In this document: positions 1 through 8,600 of the stretch, piece by piece
Layout of the letters: the number at the start of each line of letters is the position of its first letter
Position numbering within the stretch: position 1 is the stretch's first letter
Assembly (NCBI GenBank): GCA_903903635.1
Contig: CAIUZK010000140.1
Location: 1 to 33,241, forward strand
Source: an uncultured Bacteroidota bacterium
GTDB lineage: Bacteria; Bacteroidota; Bacteroidia; Chitinophagales; Chitinophagaceae
DNA: 33,241 nucleotides
Direction of reading: 5' to 3'
Position numbers and translations under genes: made by a program
Notes under the pieces: generated by a model
Seen by the model: the letters and a program-made list of their open reading frames with translations, nothing else
Databases searched by the model: none
Told to the model about the DNA's origin: nothing

Positions 1-111
1 GATGAATATCACTTTAGATATAACAGAAGACAAAAAATGGGGGTAATCTTTGATACCCTTATAAAAAGAATGGTCAAAAATGATCCAATACGCTTGTTAT
101 CAAAGGATTGA
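1..111 (+). mobile_element. IS1595/ISXO2-like transposase, C-terminal fragment
   Basis: An open frame runs from base 1 to a TGA at 109-111 (36 codons plus stop) and begins D-E-Y-H-F-R-Y-N-R-R. A (D/E)(Y/F)xxR(Y/F)NRR motif close to the C-terminus, followed by an F-x-x-L-(I/L)-x-R-M helix, is typical of ISXO2-like (IS1595 family) DDE transposases. Only the tail is in the window, so the catalytic residues cannot be checked. The element's right end should lie between the stop and the NHL gene at 151; the stretch at about 118-136 could be its terminal inverted repeat, but the left end is outside the window. Family call from recall. Confidence 0.6.
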
Positions 112-150
112 TATTGCGACCTAAGTGCCTATACCTATAAATCTATTGCA

Positions 151-1488
151 ATGAAAAATGCCGTCTGTTTTCTTCTAGTTGCTATCCAGCTATATTTTAA
201 TGCCTCTGCGCAAATAATTACAACATATGCTGGCGATGGATTAAGTGGATACAGCGGCGATGGTGGTCCTGCTACAATAGCTAAAATGCAAACTCCATCT
301 GCTGTGGCAGTTGATAGGATTGGAAATGTTTATTTCGCAGATCAAAATGGGAACAGGATAAGGAAAATAGACCTTACCGGAATTATTTCCACCGTTGCAG
401 GAATTGGTGGTGTTGGAGGATATATTGGAGATGGTAGCCTGGCAACTCTGGCAAAATTAAATTTCCCTACAGGAGTTGCGGTAGATGGCGCTGGTAATAT
501 TTACATTGCTGACCAATTTAATAATGTGATCCGAAAAATAGATACGGTGGGCATAATATCAACAATAGCAGGTAATGGTACGATAGGTTATAGCGGCGAT
601 AGCGGGCTGGCAACCAATGCTCAGTTATGGCATCCTGCAGACTTATGTGTTGACATTAACGGCAATATTTTTACAGTTGACCAGGACAATTCAGTAGTCA
701 GGAAAATCACACCTTCAGGAAATATTTATACAATTGCTGGTAATGGTATATCAGGATTTAGTGGCGATGGTGGTGCAGCTACAGCAGCAAAATTAAATTT
801 TCCGGAGGGAATTGCCACTGACTCTACCGGCAATATTTACATTGCCGATCTGTATAATAACCGGGTTAGAAAAGTCAATACATCGGGCATTATAAGCACG
901 GTTGCAGGTAATGGTACCGGAGGTTTTAGTGGAGATAGTACTTTGGCAACTAATGCCATGATTTATTATCCATCAGCCGTTGCAATTGATAGTATTGGAA
1001 ATCTGTATATAGCCGATGCAGATAATAACAGAATAAGGAAAGTAAACACAACAGGAATTATTACATCAGTTGCAGGTACTGGTATTTCTGGCACTATTGG
1101 TGATGGCTGGCTGGCAACGGAAGCAGAAATCAATTATCCACAGGGAGTTGCCGTAGATAAACATGGAAGTATATTTATAGCAGACTATTATAATTCCAGA
1201 ATCAGAAAAGTAACTTATGGTATTATTTCGCTTTCTTGCAATGTTTTTGATGACTTTTCCTTCTGCATGTCTCCCAATCCAGCAAAAGGATTACTTACCA
1301 TTCAGGTAAAAAATATGAATACTGACCAAAAAGTAAACATAATAAATCAATCAGGCGAAACTGTATACACTTCGGTATTTAATTCAAAAGATCATATTAT
1401 AGATGTAGACCATTTTCGAGCTGGTATTTATCTCGTTACTGTTACTTCCGGAGGCAGCATAATAAAACAAAAACTTGTAATTAATTGA
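151..1488 (+). CDS. Secreted six-bladed NHL-repeat protein with T9SS type A sorting domain
   Basis: This is a 445-aa exported protein. A signal peptide covers residues 1-20 (hydrophobic core, ending ASA|Q). Residues 22 to about 357 hold six repeats of about 57 aa. Each repeat has an STVAGnG..G(F/Y)sGDgg.AT.A turn, a P..vavD..GN(I/L)YIAD strand pair and an (N)RIRK end, which are the hallmarks of NHL beta-propellers. One repeat per blade gives a six-bladed propeller. The last 75 residues begin with M-S-P-N-P-A-K and continue to G-I-Y-L-V-x-V, then end K-L-V-I-N, a T9SS type A sorting tail (Por secretion family). The protein is therefore expected to be secreted or surface-anchored through T9SS. 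The ligand is unknown. The gene starts only about 40 bp after the transposase stop, so its native promoter may have been displaced by the insertion. Confidence 0.9.
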   Translation: MKNAVCFLLVAIQLYFNASAQIITTYAGDGLSGYSGDGGPATIAKMQTPSAVAVDRIGNVYFADQNGNRIRKIDLTGIISTVAGIGGVGGYIGDGSLATLAKLNFPTGVAVDGAGNIYIADQFNNVIRKIDTVGIISTIAGNGTIGYSGDSGLATNAQLWHPADLCVDINGNIFTVDQDNSVVRKITPSGNIYTIAGNGISGFSGDGGAATAAKLNFPEGIATDSTGNIYIADLYNNRVRKVNTSGIISTVAGNGTGGFSGDSTLATNAMIYYPSAVAIDSIGNLYIADADNNRIRKVNTTGIITSVAGTGISGTIGDGWLATEAEINYPQGVAVDKHGSIFIADYYNSRIRKVTYGIISLSCNVFDDFSFCMSPNPAKGLLTIQVKNMNTDQKVNIINQSGETVYTSVFNSKDHIIDVDHFRAGIYLVTVTSGGSIIKQKLVIN

Positions 1489-1650
1489 TTCGAAATTAAT
1501 ATTTTGACGAACCATTTTGGCATTAATCGCCCCAGTTAGATTGCCGTAATAGCATATATACGTATTCTATTTTTAAAAAAATACCCATCCAAATTGAAGT
1601 TTTGGCCTGTCTATAAGATAAAAGGCTACCGTTCTAATAAAATAGGGCGT

Positions 1651-1659
1651 TAATTTTGT
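1651..1659 (+). promoter_or_regulatory. Candidate -7 box for the large T9SS cargo gene
   Basis: TAATTTTGT matches the Bacteroidota -7 consensus TAnnTTTG(C/T). It lies about 90 bp upstream of the ATG at 1748. No clear TTTG -33 element was seen at the right distance. The rest of the 259-bp gap (1489-1747) is AT-rich and has no gene that I can support. Confidence 0.4.
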
Positions 1660-1747
1660 TGGAAAAGAAAAATACCGTATATTTAGTGTCCGTATTTTTT
1701 TATTATTACTGTTTTATTTTTTTACTGTTTTTTTAATTCGAAGAAGT

Positions 1748-4700
1748 ATGAAATACCGCTACCTTATTTTGTCTGTTTTCAGTCTGGTCACGTCAATAAA
1801 TTCCGGGTATGCCCAGCTAGTTGGAGACAATGCTTTTCTGCAAGGCCATTGGCTTGAGGTAGGTATTGCATTCAATGGCTCATGGGGCAATACTAATACT
1901 GCTCCAGCCGGATATCATACAAGGGGTGGTTCGGTTTATGCTGATCCACTTACAGGCACTAGTCCTGCTACAGGCATTGATTTTTCTTTCGATGTTAATC
2001 ATTCCGGCTTCGCTGCAGGCCCTCCCTATTGGTACGGCGCTTATTTTTTGCCAGGTACACCTTTCGATGGATGGTCAATGCAGGTTAATGGTGTAAGAAG
2101 CGATGCCTATTATACCGATATTCCAAGCGGTGGTTATTACAATGATCCGGGTGGTACCCTTACCGGAACTGTTACAGGCTATTCCTCTACAGGTGGTACA
2201 ATGACTGGTGTTTGGACAGGTACAGCCGGTGTTGGGAGTGCATTGCACATTACTCAATCAAATGCACTGGACACAGAAGCTTCATGGCTTGTAGTAACTA
2301 CAAAATTTGTAAATACAAGCGCCGCACCAATGGTAGGCTTGTACTATTTCGTTTCTGCTGATCCGGACAATGATGAACTATTACCTAGTGGTAGTTTTCC
2401 TACCAATAACCACATTGCCTATCAGGGAGACTACTATAACCGCCATGAAGTTTGGGGACGCCCTCCTTCTTTGCATCAGGATGCCTTTTCAGGACTTGCT
2501 ACCAAAGATTGCCGTGCCAAAGCTATGATCTACCAGAGTTGGCCTCCTCCTACAGTTCCTGGCAATGCCCTCGATCTTGTATGGGCTGAAGGTGCTACCG
2601 GAATGTCTACAACCTATTATACTGTAGGGTCTACCACTTTATCTCAGGATATTGCTTATGGTATGATCTATAATCTGGGTAATCTGGCACCCGGTGACAG
2701 TACCACACTTTCTTTTGCCTGGATATTCTCCGATACATTAGCTATCGACAGCGCATTCCCTGCACCAAGACTTGTAACACAAGGCGTTGCACATGATTCA
2801 TTGGATACAGTTGTTGGCTGTTCAATTATTGGCAATACTTTTCCTATTGATATTACCGGCGGTAACGTGCGCGACTGGAGCCAGAGTACCTGGACATGGG
2901 CGCCTGCCGGAGGGCTTTCAGCTACTACCGGCACCCATGTTACCTTCAACCTTGTAGGTCTGAGTGGTCCAACAACCTATACAATTACCGGTACAAAAGA
3001 TACTGCTCACGGGCAATGCGGAACCAAAGTATTCCTGCTATATGTAACTCCATGCTTTAGCGCCACCAGCAATTCCCCCGGCCCTCCCGGAGCAACCATA
3101 TGTATGAACGAGACTTTGCAATTGGTTGCTCATGGCGATTCTACAGGTGCAACTTATTTCTGGTATGGTCCTGCTGGTTTTACTGCTTTTACACAAAGTA
3201 CTACACGTACAACGCTTACCATGGCAGATACAGGTATGTATTATGTTGTAAAAACTCTAGGCACAATTCATGATACTGCATGGACAAGGGTATTACTAAA
3301 GGCATTACCAGTTGTTACAGCAACCAGTAACGGTCCTGTTTGTTCAGGAGCGCCCAACACGCTTATGCTTTTTGCGAACCCCGATTCCACCGGTGAGACT
3401 TTTAATTGGGTAGGACCATTAGGTTTTACTTCTGTACTCCAGAATCCTACTATTCCAAACCCACCTGCAACTGCTACCGGTATTTATAAGGTTATTACAC
3501 ACTGGAATGGTTGTAATGATAGTAACACTGTGTTTGTTGTTGTGGATTCTACACCTGCAATTCCGGTTGTGAGCAGCAATACGCCTCAATGCTCCGGCCC
3601 TAAAGATACATTAAGGCTAACTGCTACTGATGTAACACCAGGTTCTCAGTATTCATGGTCAGGACCCGTTGGCTTTTCTTCCCTGTTACAAAATCCAATA
3701 ATTCCTGATCCGCATGTGCCTAATTCAGGAACCTATACTGTTACTGTATCTGTCGCGTATGATGCGATAACCTGTAGCTCAAAAAATACCACTGCGGTAG
3801 TTATTGACTCTACACCTTATTTGCCATTACTCGGCACTAATGCACCTATTTGCTCTGGCAATACATTATTGCTCACAGCAGGCAGTACCGATTTTTCTAT
3901 CTACAGATGGAAAGGTCCGAATGCATTTACTTCAGGATTGCAAAATCCAACTATTGCTCCGGCTACCACACTGGCTACAGGAGTGTATACTGTTACTGCA
4001 ACAATAATTTATCCTGGTATTCCTGCAGGCTGTACTTCTGATACTGCTACTATTTCGGTAGTTGTGGATTCTACACCTTCAGTACCAGGTATTACCAGTA
4101 ATTCTCCCGGCCCACCCAGCATCTGTCAGGGCGATACATTGTTCCTTTATTCCAGCGATTCAACTTCTGGCGTAGGGTATACATGGGCTGGTCCAAATTC
4201 GTTCACTTCGACATTGCAGAATCCGATTATTACTCCGGTAACACCTGCTGCAACCGGAACCTATACTGTTACTGCAAGTCTGGGTATGTGCTCCTCGGCG
4301 GCCGTAACAACAGTTAGTATTACCCCCACACCTCTGGTAACAGCCACCAACAATGGACCTTTATGTACCGGTGTGAATGATACATTGTACCTGCAGACAA
4401 CCTCGAATCCAGGAACAACGTTTAGTTGGACAGGGCCTTATACCTTTGTATCCAGTACTCAGAATCCGATGCGAGCTCCTGTTATCATGGAGTATGGAGG
4501 TATTTACCATGTAATCGCTTATCTCAACGGATGCCCTTCGATTCAGGTAGATGACACAGTTATAGTACGGGAGACACCACCGGCACCATGGGTAAGCTGG
4601 TTAACTTTCTGTCAGAATTATGATGCACCTCGTTTACAGGCATTTGGTGATAGCATTCTCTGGTTCCCTAACAACGATCCTAGAGGTATAGGCACCTTGG

Positions 4701-5560
4701 TTGCACCAGTGCCCTCAACCGCTTCTGATACGGTAATGTGGTTCTATGTTACACAAACCAGGCTATCTTGTATGAGTGCGCTTGACTCATTTAAAGTAAC
4801 TGTGAATCCAAAACCAACAGTCACTGTTTCCCCTTCAATTGGTGTATGCCCGCACGATACAGCAATAATAACAGCGGTAGATACAGATCCGATAGCTTAT
4901 TATCATTGGTCTCCGGCTACCTACCTGAGCGATACAGTGGGAGCATCTGTGATTGTACGTCCTATTAACGACATAGAATACACAGTAGTTGCCAGCAATA
5001 AATACGGCTGTACTGATACCGCAAAAGTATCTGTATCAGTTAAACCTGCTGCTATTCTCACTATTAATGTAGGTGATTCGGTGATACTTTATCCGGGAGA
5101 AACGTTCCAGCTTAATCCACTTACCAATTGTTCTTACTTTACATGGTTCCCTGCCGCCGGATTGAATAATCCATCAATCTCCAACCCGGTTGCTTCACCT
5201 GAAATAAGTACTAAGTACGTAGTAAATGGAATTAGTAGCTGGGGATGTCTGGCAGAAGATTCTCTGAACATATTCATCAGTAATGAATCATTGCTTGCCA
5301 TGCCTAATGCGTTTTCACCGGGCAATGGTCCAAACAATACTTTCAAGATTCTCAAAAAAGGTATTGCCAGCCTCCATTACTTCCGCATTTTTGACAGATG
5401 GGGTGTGAAAGTATTTGAAACAACCGATATCAACCAGGGATGGGATGGAACCCTAAACGGTACACCACAACCATTTGGGGTGTATGTGTATGATGTTGAT
5501 GCCGTAACAAGCACTGGTCGTGAATTCATGAAACATGGCAATGTGACACTGATAAAATAA
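1748..5560 (+). CDS. Large secreted Ig/PKD-like repeat protein with T9SS type B (gliding motility) C-terminal domain
   Basis: A 1270-aa exported protein, probably cell-surface. Residues 1-22 are a signal peptide (ending GYA|Q). Residues 23 to about 345 form a unique N-terminal region rich in Gly, Thr and aromatic residues that I cannot assign. From about 435 to 960 there are six Ig/PKD-like repeats of 80-95 aa. Each has an (S/N)NGP.C.G...TL.L start, a W-x-G-P-x-x-F-x-S-x-x-Q-N-P core and a G-x-Y-x-V end. Two or three more divergent Cys-containing repeats follow. The last 85 residues (P-N-A-F-S-P then F-x-I-F-D-R-W-G-x-K-V-F and W-D-G-T-x-N-G) are the CHU_C / gliding-motility-associated type B sorting domain. 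An adhesin or matrix role is inference. The protein follows another T9SS cargo gene and ends at a strong terminator. Confidence 0.9.
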   Translation: MKYRYLILSVFSLVTSINSGYAQLVGDNAFLQGHWLEVGIAFNGSWGNTNTAPAGYHTRGGSVYADPLTGTSPATGIDFSFDVNHSGFAAGPPYWYGAYFLPGTPFDGWSMQVNGVRSDAYYTDIPSGGYYNDPGGTLTGTVTGYSSTGGTMTGVWTGTAGVGSALHITQSNALDTEASWLVVTTKFVNTSAAPMVGLYYFVSADPDNDELLPSGSFPTNNHIAYQGDYYNRHEVWGRPPSLHQDAFSGLATKDCRAKAMIYQSWPPPTVPGNALDLVWAEGATGMSTTYYTVGSTTLSQDIAYGMIYNLGNLAPGDSTTLSFAWIFSDTLAIDSAFPAPRLVTQGVAHDSLDTVVGCSIIGNTFPIDITGGNVRDWSQSTWTWAPAGGLSATTGTHVTFNLVGLSGPTTYTITGTKDTAHGQCGTKVFLLYVTPCFSATSNSPGPPGATICMNETLQLVAHGDSTGATYFWYGPAGFTAFTQSTTRTTLTMADTGMYYVVKTLGTIHDTAWTRVLLKALPVVTATSNGPVCSGAPNTLMLFANPDSTGETFNWVGPLGFTSVLQNPTIPNPPATATGIYKVITHWNGCNDSNTVFVVVDSTPAIPVVSSNTPQCSGPKDTLRLTATDVTPGSQYSWSGPVGFSSLLQNPIIPDPHVPNSGTYTVTVSVAYDAITCSSKNTTAVVIDSTPYLPLLGTNAPICSGNTLLLTAGSTDFSIYRWKGPNAFTSGLQNPTIAPATTLATGVYTVTATIIYPGIPAGCTSDTATISVVVDSTPSVPGITSNSPGPPSICQGDTLFLYSSDSTSGVGYTWAGPNSFTSTLQNPIITPVTPAATGTYTVTASLGMCSSAAVTTVSITPTPLVTATNNGPLCTGVNDTLYLQTTSNPGTTFSWTGPYTFVSSTQNPMRAPVIMEYGGIYHVIAYLNGCPSIQVDDTVIVRETPPAPWVSWLTFCQNYDAPRLQAFGDSILWFPNNDPRGIGTLVAPVPSTASDTVMWFYVTQTRLSCMSALDSFKVTVNPKPTVTVSPSIGVCPHDTAIITAVDTDPIAYYHWSPATYLSDTVGASVIVRPINDIEYTVVASNKYGCTDTAKVSVSVKPAAILTINVGDSVILYPGETFQLNPLTNCSYFTWFPAAGLNNPSISNPVASPEISTKYVVNGISSWGCLAEDSLNIFISNESLLAMPNAFSPGNGPNNTFKILKKGIASLHYFRIFDRWGVKVFETTDINQGWDGTLNGTPQPFGVYVYDVDAVTSTGREFMKHGNVTLIK

Positions 5561-5578
5561 GTAAACACAATTTTCAAT

Positions 5579-5611
5579 AAACAAAAGCCCTGATCCTCAG
5601 GGCTTTTGTTT
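5579..5611 (+). terminator. Intrinsic terminator after the type B T9SS cargo gene
   Basis: Perfect 15-bp inverted arms, AAACAAAAGCCCTGA (5579-5593) and TCAGGGCTTTTGTTT (5597-5611), flank a 3-nt centre. The hairpin lies 18 bp after the stop codon of the 1270-aa gene. Its A-rich and T-rich flanks allow termination in both directions. Confidence 0.9.
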
Positions 5612-5820
5612 GCCTGTAACTTTAATCAACAATCCACCAATGGTATTTGAACCTCGTACCTGAGATAATGAAGATGAGACAGGACGGAAAACGAAATAAT
5701 TCTAACCTCAGGTATAGTCAATATGTTAACTTTATAGAGATTAGTTTTAAAAACAGACAATTGAACCACCATAGTACTTCCTCACAGGTAATGGATAAAA
5801 AATATTCCTTAATTTAGCTT

Positions 5821-6357
5821 ATGGAAAGGATTATTTTAGTTCTACTGATGCTATGCGCTTGTGCTACCACTGCAACGGCTCAGGTTGAGAAGAAAAGTAC
5901 CGACAGCACTGCTACTATTGATACGCTCAGGCCTTTCCAGAAATATCCTGTGCTCCCGGCTTTCAATATTCTGGAAATGGATAGCCTCAGCATTTTCAAC
6001 ACTTATAATATCCCATCAGGTAAGCCAATCGCTCTCATGCTCTTCAGTCCTGACTGCAAGCACTGCAAGCGTACTATCAATGCCTTATTAAAAGGTATGG
6101 ATTCAATTAAAAACATCCAGTTTTATCTCGTCACCTCTACACATAGTATGACCGAAATAAAAAACTTCTATGCCGAACACCACCTGGCTGATTATAAAAA
6201 CATTAAGATGGTTGGCAGAGATTATGAGTTCTTCTACTTCAGTTATTATGTCACCAAATTCGTACCCGACATTGCCTTGTATGATGAGCACAAAAAACTG
6301 ATTAAGCTAATAGAAGGCGAAACAACTGTTGCCGAGCTATATAAATATGCGCATTGA
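5821..6357 (+). CDS. Secreted thioredoxin-fold protein with a CxxC motif
   Basis: 178 aa. A signal peptide covers residues 1-20 (ending ATA|Q). After it comes a thioredoxin-like domain with a beta-strand leading into F-S-P-D-C-K-H-C-K (Cys79 and Cys82), the usual redox-active CxxC position at the start of helix 1. Near residue 150 there is an F-V-P-D-I-A-L-Y-D strand, where the cis-Pro loop and strand of thioredoxins would be. The length and layout match short periplasmic TlpA/thioredoxin-like proteins of Bacteroidota. The CKHC active site is unusual, so reductase versus oxidase function cannot be called. The gene appears to be transcribed alone. A cytochrome c maturation or resA-type role has no support from its neighbours. 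Confidence 0.75.
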   Translation: MERIILVLLMLCACATTATAQVEKKSTDSTATIDTLRPFQKYPVLPAFNILEMDSLSIFNTYNIPSGKPIALMLFSPDCKHCKRTINALLKGMDSIKNIQFYLVTSTHSMTEIKNFYAEHHLADYKNIKMVGRDYEFFYFSYYVTKFVPDIALYDEHKKLIKLIEGETTVAELYKYAH

Positions 6358-6504
6358 TACTTGTTTTTGAGATAACCGCTTCATATTGAGGGTTAAACCA
6401 TATTTTGAAAGACTTCTTCCTCTTAAAATTCATTCTACTCTCATTATGTGCAATGAATATTGTAATTGCCTTTAGAAAAACAGAATGAGATGTATAATAG
6501 TCCA

Positions 6505-6528
6505 AATAAATGACCAATATCATTTATT
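6505..6528 (+). promoter_or_regulatory. Perfect 9-bp-arm dyad upstream of the etf promoter
   Basis: AATAAATGA (6505-6513) and TCATTTATT (6520-6528) are perfect inverted arms with a 6-nt centre. The dyad sits just upstream of the predicted -33 element (6540-6543) of the etfB promoter. That is a normal place for a dimeric regulator of etfBA. No regulator gene is next to it, and the binding protein is unknown. Confidence 0.5.
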
Positions 6529-6539
6529 CAGGAATATAG

Positions 6540-6574
6540 TTTCTACTCAGAAATTCTTTTTTGCCTACTTTTGC
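6540..6574 (+). promoter_or_regulatory. Candidate Bacteroidota promoter of etfBA
   Basis: TACTTTTGC at 6566-6574 is an exact match to the TAnnTTTGC -7 box. A TTTC (6540-6543; consensus TTTG) lies 22 nt upstream as the -33 element. The predicted transcript starts near 6580, giving a leader of about 60 nt before the ATG at 6644. Confidence 0.6.
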
Positions 6575-6643
6575 ACCCGGTTACCTGAATCATAAAATTA
6601 TTCCGGTTAATTCCGGGATTTAACATTTAACATTGAAATCAAA

Positions 6644-7387
6644 ATGAAGATATTAGTTTGTATTTGCCCGGTACCCGATACCACTACCAAGATCGCCTTC
6701 AGCGATAATAATACCAAATTCAATTCGCAGGGAGTTACATTCATTCTGAATCCTTATGACGAATGGTATGCCCTTGTTCGCGCATTAGAATTAAAAGAGG
6801 TTGGCACAGCCACGGCTGTACATCTTATTACGGTAGGTAAAGCTGATGCTGAGCCTATCATCCGCAAAGCACTCGCATTGGGTGGTGATGAAGCAGTGCG
6901 TATTGATGCCGATAGCAGCGAACCATATTTTGTTGCTGCTCAGATAGCGGAATATGCCAAAACTCAGGGCTATGATCTGGTACTCTGTGGTAAAGAATCA
7001 ATCGATTATAACAATGGATCTGTAGGTGCCATGCTTGCCGAACTCCTGGATATGAATTATTTAGGGTTTGCTGCCAAAATTGATGTTGCCGGATCGACCG
7101 TAACTGTAAATCGTGAGATAGAAGGTGGTGAAGAAACGGATAGTTGCAATCTTCCTCTGGTGATATCCTGCCAGAAAGGAGTGGCTGAGGCACGCATACC
7201 TAATATGCGCGGAATTATGGCTGCCCGCACACGACCGCTTAAAGTGGTAGCGCCTGCCGGAATCCAGCCCCTCAGTGTTATTGTTGGCTATGAATTACCT
7301 CCTTCAAAATCGGGAGTGAAAATGATATCTGCCGACAATATGGATGAACTGGTAGCACTGTTGCACAGCGAAGCCAAAGTGATCTGA
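6644..7387 (+). CDS. etfB: Electron transfer flavoprotein, beta subunit
   Basis: 247 aa, the usual EtfB length. It starts with M-K-I-L-V-C-I-C-P-V-P-D-T and has N-P-Y-D-E-W near residue 37, the standard EtfB N-terminus. The nucleotide-loop segment L-V-L-C-G-K-E-S-I-D-Y-N-N-G-S-V-G-A (about 113-130) corresponds to the AMP-binding region of beta subunits. A P-N-M-R-G-I-M-A-A motif near residue 186 is the EtfB signature helix. With EtfA it forms the soluble heterodimer that passes electrons from acyl-CoA and related dehydrogenases to the quinone pool. etfA follows after 58 bp on the same strand, so the two are one operon. Confidence 0.96.
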   Translation: MKILVCICPVPDTTTKIAFSDNNTKFNSQGVTFILNPYDEWYALVRALELKEVGTATAVHLITVGKADAEPIIRKALALGGDEAVRIDADSSEPYFVAAQIAEYAKTQGYDLVLCGKESIDYNNGSVGAMLAELLDMNYLGFAAKIDVAGSTVTVNREIEGGEETDSCNLPLVISCQKGVAEARIPNMRGIMAARTRPLKVVAPAGIQPLSVIVGYELPPSKSGVKMISADNMDELVALLHSEAKVI

Positions 7388-7445
7388 TCGCCCGATTTAA
7401 CTTCTATTATTTGACTTTTTTCTAACGTCTTTATACCAATATAAA

Positions 7446-8420
7446 ATGTCTGTACTCGTTTTAGTTGAACATACACAGGGAGCTTTCAAGAAAAAATCTT
7501 TTGAAGCAGTGCAATATGCTGCTGCTATTGCCAAGGCAATCAATTCGACCGTAACAGCAGTTGCTAACGGCAATGTGGGCGATGCTGCCATGCAGGCGCT
7601 TGGCCAGTATGGCGCACAGAAAGTATTGCATGCTACTGATGCCCGGCTCGATAATTTTAATTCAAGTGCTTTTACCAGGGTAATGCTTGCCGCCGCACAA
7701 AAAGAAGGCGCAAAAGTTATCATTGGTTTACACGATACAGTGGGTAAGGCGGTAGCGCCACGTCTGGCTGCACGTCTTAATGCCGGACTTGTGGCTGGGG
7801 CAGTTTCCTATCCCGATCTTTCCAATGGGTTTGTGGTTAAGAAAAACGTATTCTCCGGGAAAGCATTTGCATTTGTGAATATTACCAGCGATATAAAGGT
7901 TATTACGCTCATGCCTAATACTTTTCCTTTGGTGAAAGGTGAAGGTAACGCTACCGTTGAAAAACTGGATGTTACCTTCAGGGATAGTGATTTTGCCATA
8001 CAACTGAAGGCTGTTGAAAAAGCTACAGGCGCAATACCCTTATCTGAAGCAGAATTAGTTGTTTCGGGTGGACGTGGTATGAAAGGCCCTGAAAACTGGC
8101 ATATTCTTGAAGATCTGGCTAAGGAACTTGGTGCAGCAACAGCCTGCTCGCGCCCGGTTGCCGATAGCCACTGGCGCCCGCATTTCGAGCACGTAGGGCA
8201 GACCGGCGGTACTATACGCCCAAATCTATACATTGCAATAGGCATCTCCGGCGCAATACAACACCTTGCAGGTGTGAATGGTTCCAAGACTATTGTTGTT
8301 ATCAACAAAGATCCTGAAGCGCCATTCTTCTCAGCCGCCAATTACGGTGTGCTGGGCGATGCAATGGAAATTGTACCGAAGCTTACTGAAGCAGTGAAGA
8401 AATTTAAAGCTAATCATTAA
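7446..8420 (+). CDS. etfA: Electron transfer flavoprotein, alpha subunit
   Basis: 324 aa, full length for EtfA. The N-terminal alpha/beta domain is followed by the FAD-binding domain. This shows the full signature: S-G-G-R-G-M-K-G-P-E-N-W (about 202-213), S-R-P-V-A-D-S-H-W (about 235), H-V-G-Q-T-G-G-T-I-R-P, L-Y-I-A-I-G-I-S-G-A-I-Q-H-L-A-G, and V-I-N-K-D-P-E-A-P-F-F. Together these bind the isoalloxazine and the ADP part of FAD. The gene is co-transcribed with etfB and ends at the hairpin near 8504. No acyl-CoA dehydrogenase or ETF-quinone oxidoreductase gene lies next to it. The 3-hydroxyacyl-CoA dehydrogenase at 31743 is the only other likely beta-oxidation gene in the window. Confidence 0.97.
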   Translation: MSVLVLVEHTQGAFKKKSFEAVQYAAAIAKAINSTVTAVANGNVGDAAMQALGQYGAQKVLHATDARLDNFNSSAFTRVMLAAAQKEGAKVIIGLHDTVGKAVAPRLAARLNAGLVAGAVSYPDLSNGFVVKKNVFSGKAFAFVNITSDIKVITLMPNTFPLVKGEGNATVEKLDVTFRDSDFAIQLKAVEKATGAIPLSEAELVVSGGRGMKGPENWHILEDLAKELGAATACSRPVADSHWRPHFEHVGQTGGTIRPNLYIAIGISGAIQHLAGVNGSKTIVVINKDPEAPFFSAANYGVLGDAMEIVPKLTEAVKKFKANH

Positions 8421-8503
8421 CCCCCGGCCCCTCCCGATGAAAAACCGGGACCTTGTTACGGGGTGTGCTGCAGGAATATACTTTCGGCAGAATAATCATT
8501 TTT

Positions 8504-8529
8504 AAGCTGGCTTAGGTCGGCTTTTTTTT
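8504..8529 (+). terminator. Intrinsic terminator after etfA
   Basis: AAGCTGGC (8504-8511) can pair as RNA with GTCGGCTT (8516-8523) through eight base pairs, two of them G-U, with a TTAG loop. A run of eight T (8522-8529) follows. It lies between etfA and the secreted-protein gene at 8601. Confidence 0.65.
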
Positions 8530-8600
8530 GCTTATTGGTAATCTGCGCAAGCCTCTGTATTTTACACAAACATTTTTACAACCGAAATTATTCTTATTCT

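Noticed and set aside
151-1488. DNA-level tandem repeat array in the NHL gene
   Set aside because: The roughly 168-bp periodicity reflects the protein's propeller blades; DNA identity between units is modest and needs no separate explanation.
5657-5714. 8-bp inverted pair TACCTGAG / CTCAGGTA between the type B T9SS cargo and thioredoxin-like genes
   Set aside because: The arms are short and about 42 nt apart, with no promoter or T tract nearby; this can easily occur by chance.
7808-8341. 177-codon minus-strand frame opposite etfA
   Set aside because: It is fully antisense to a highly conserved etfA segment, and its translation shows no domain or signal peptide.
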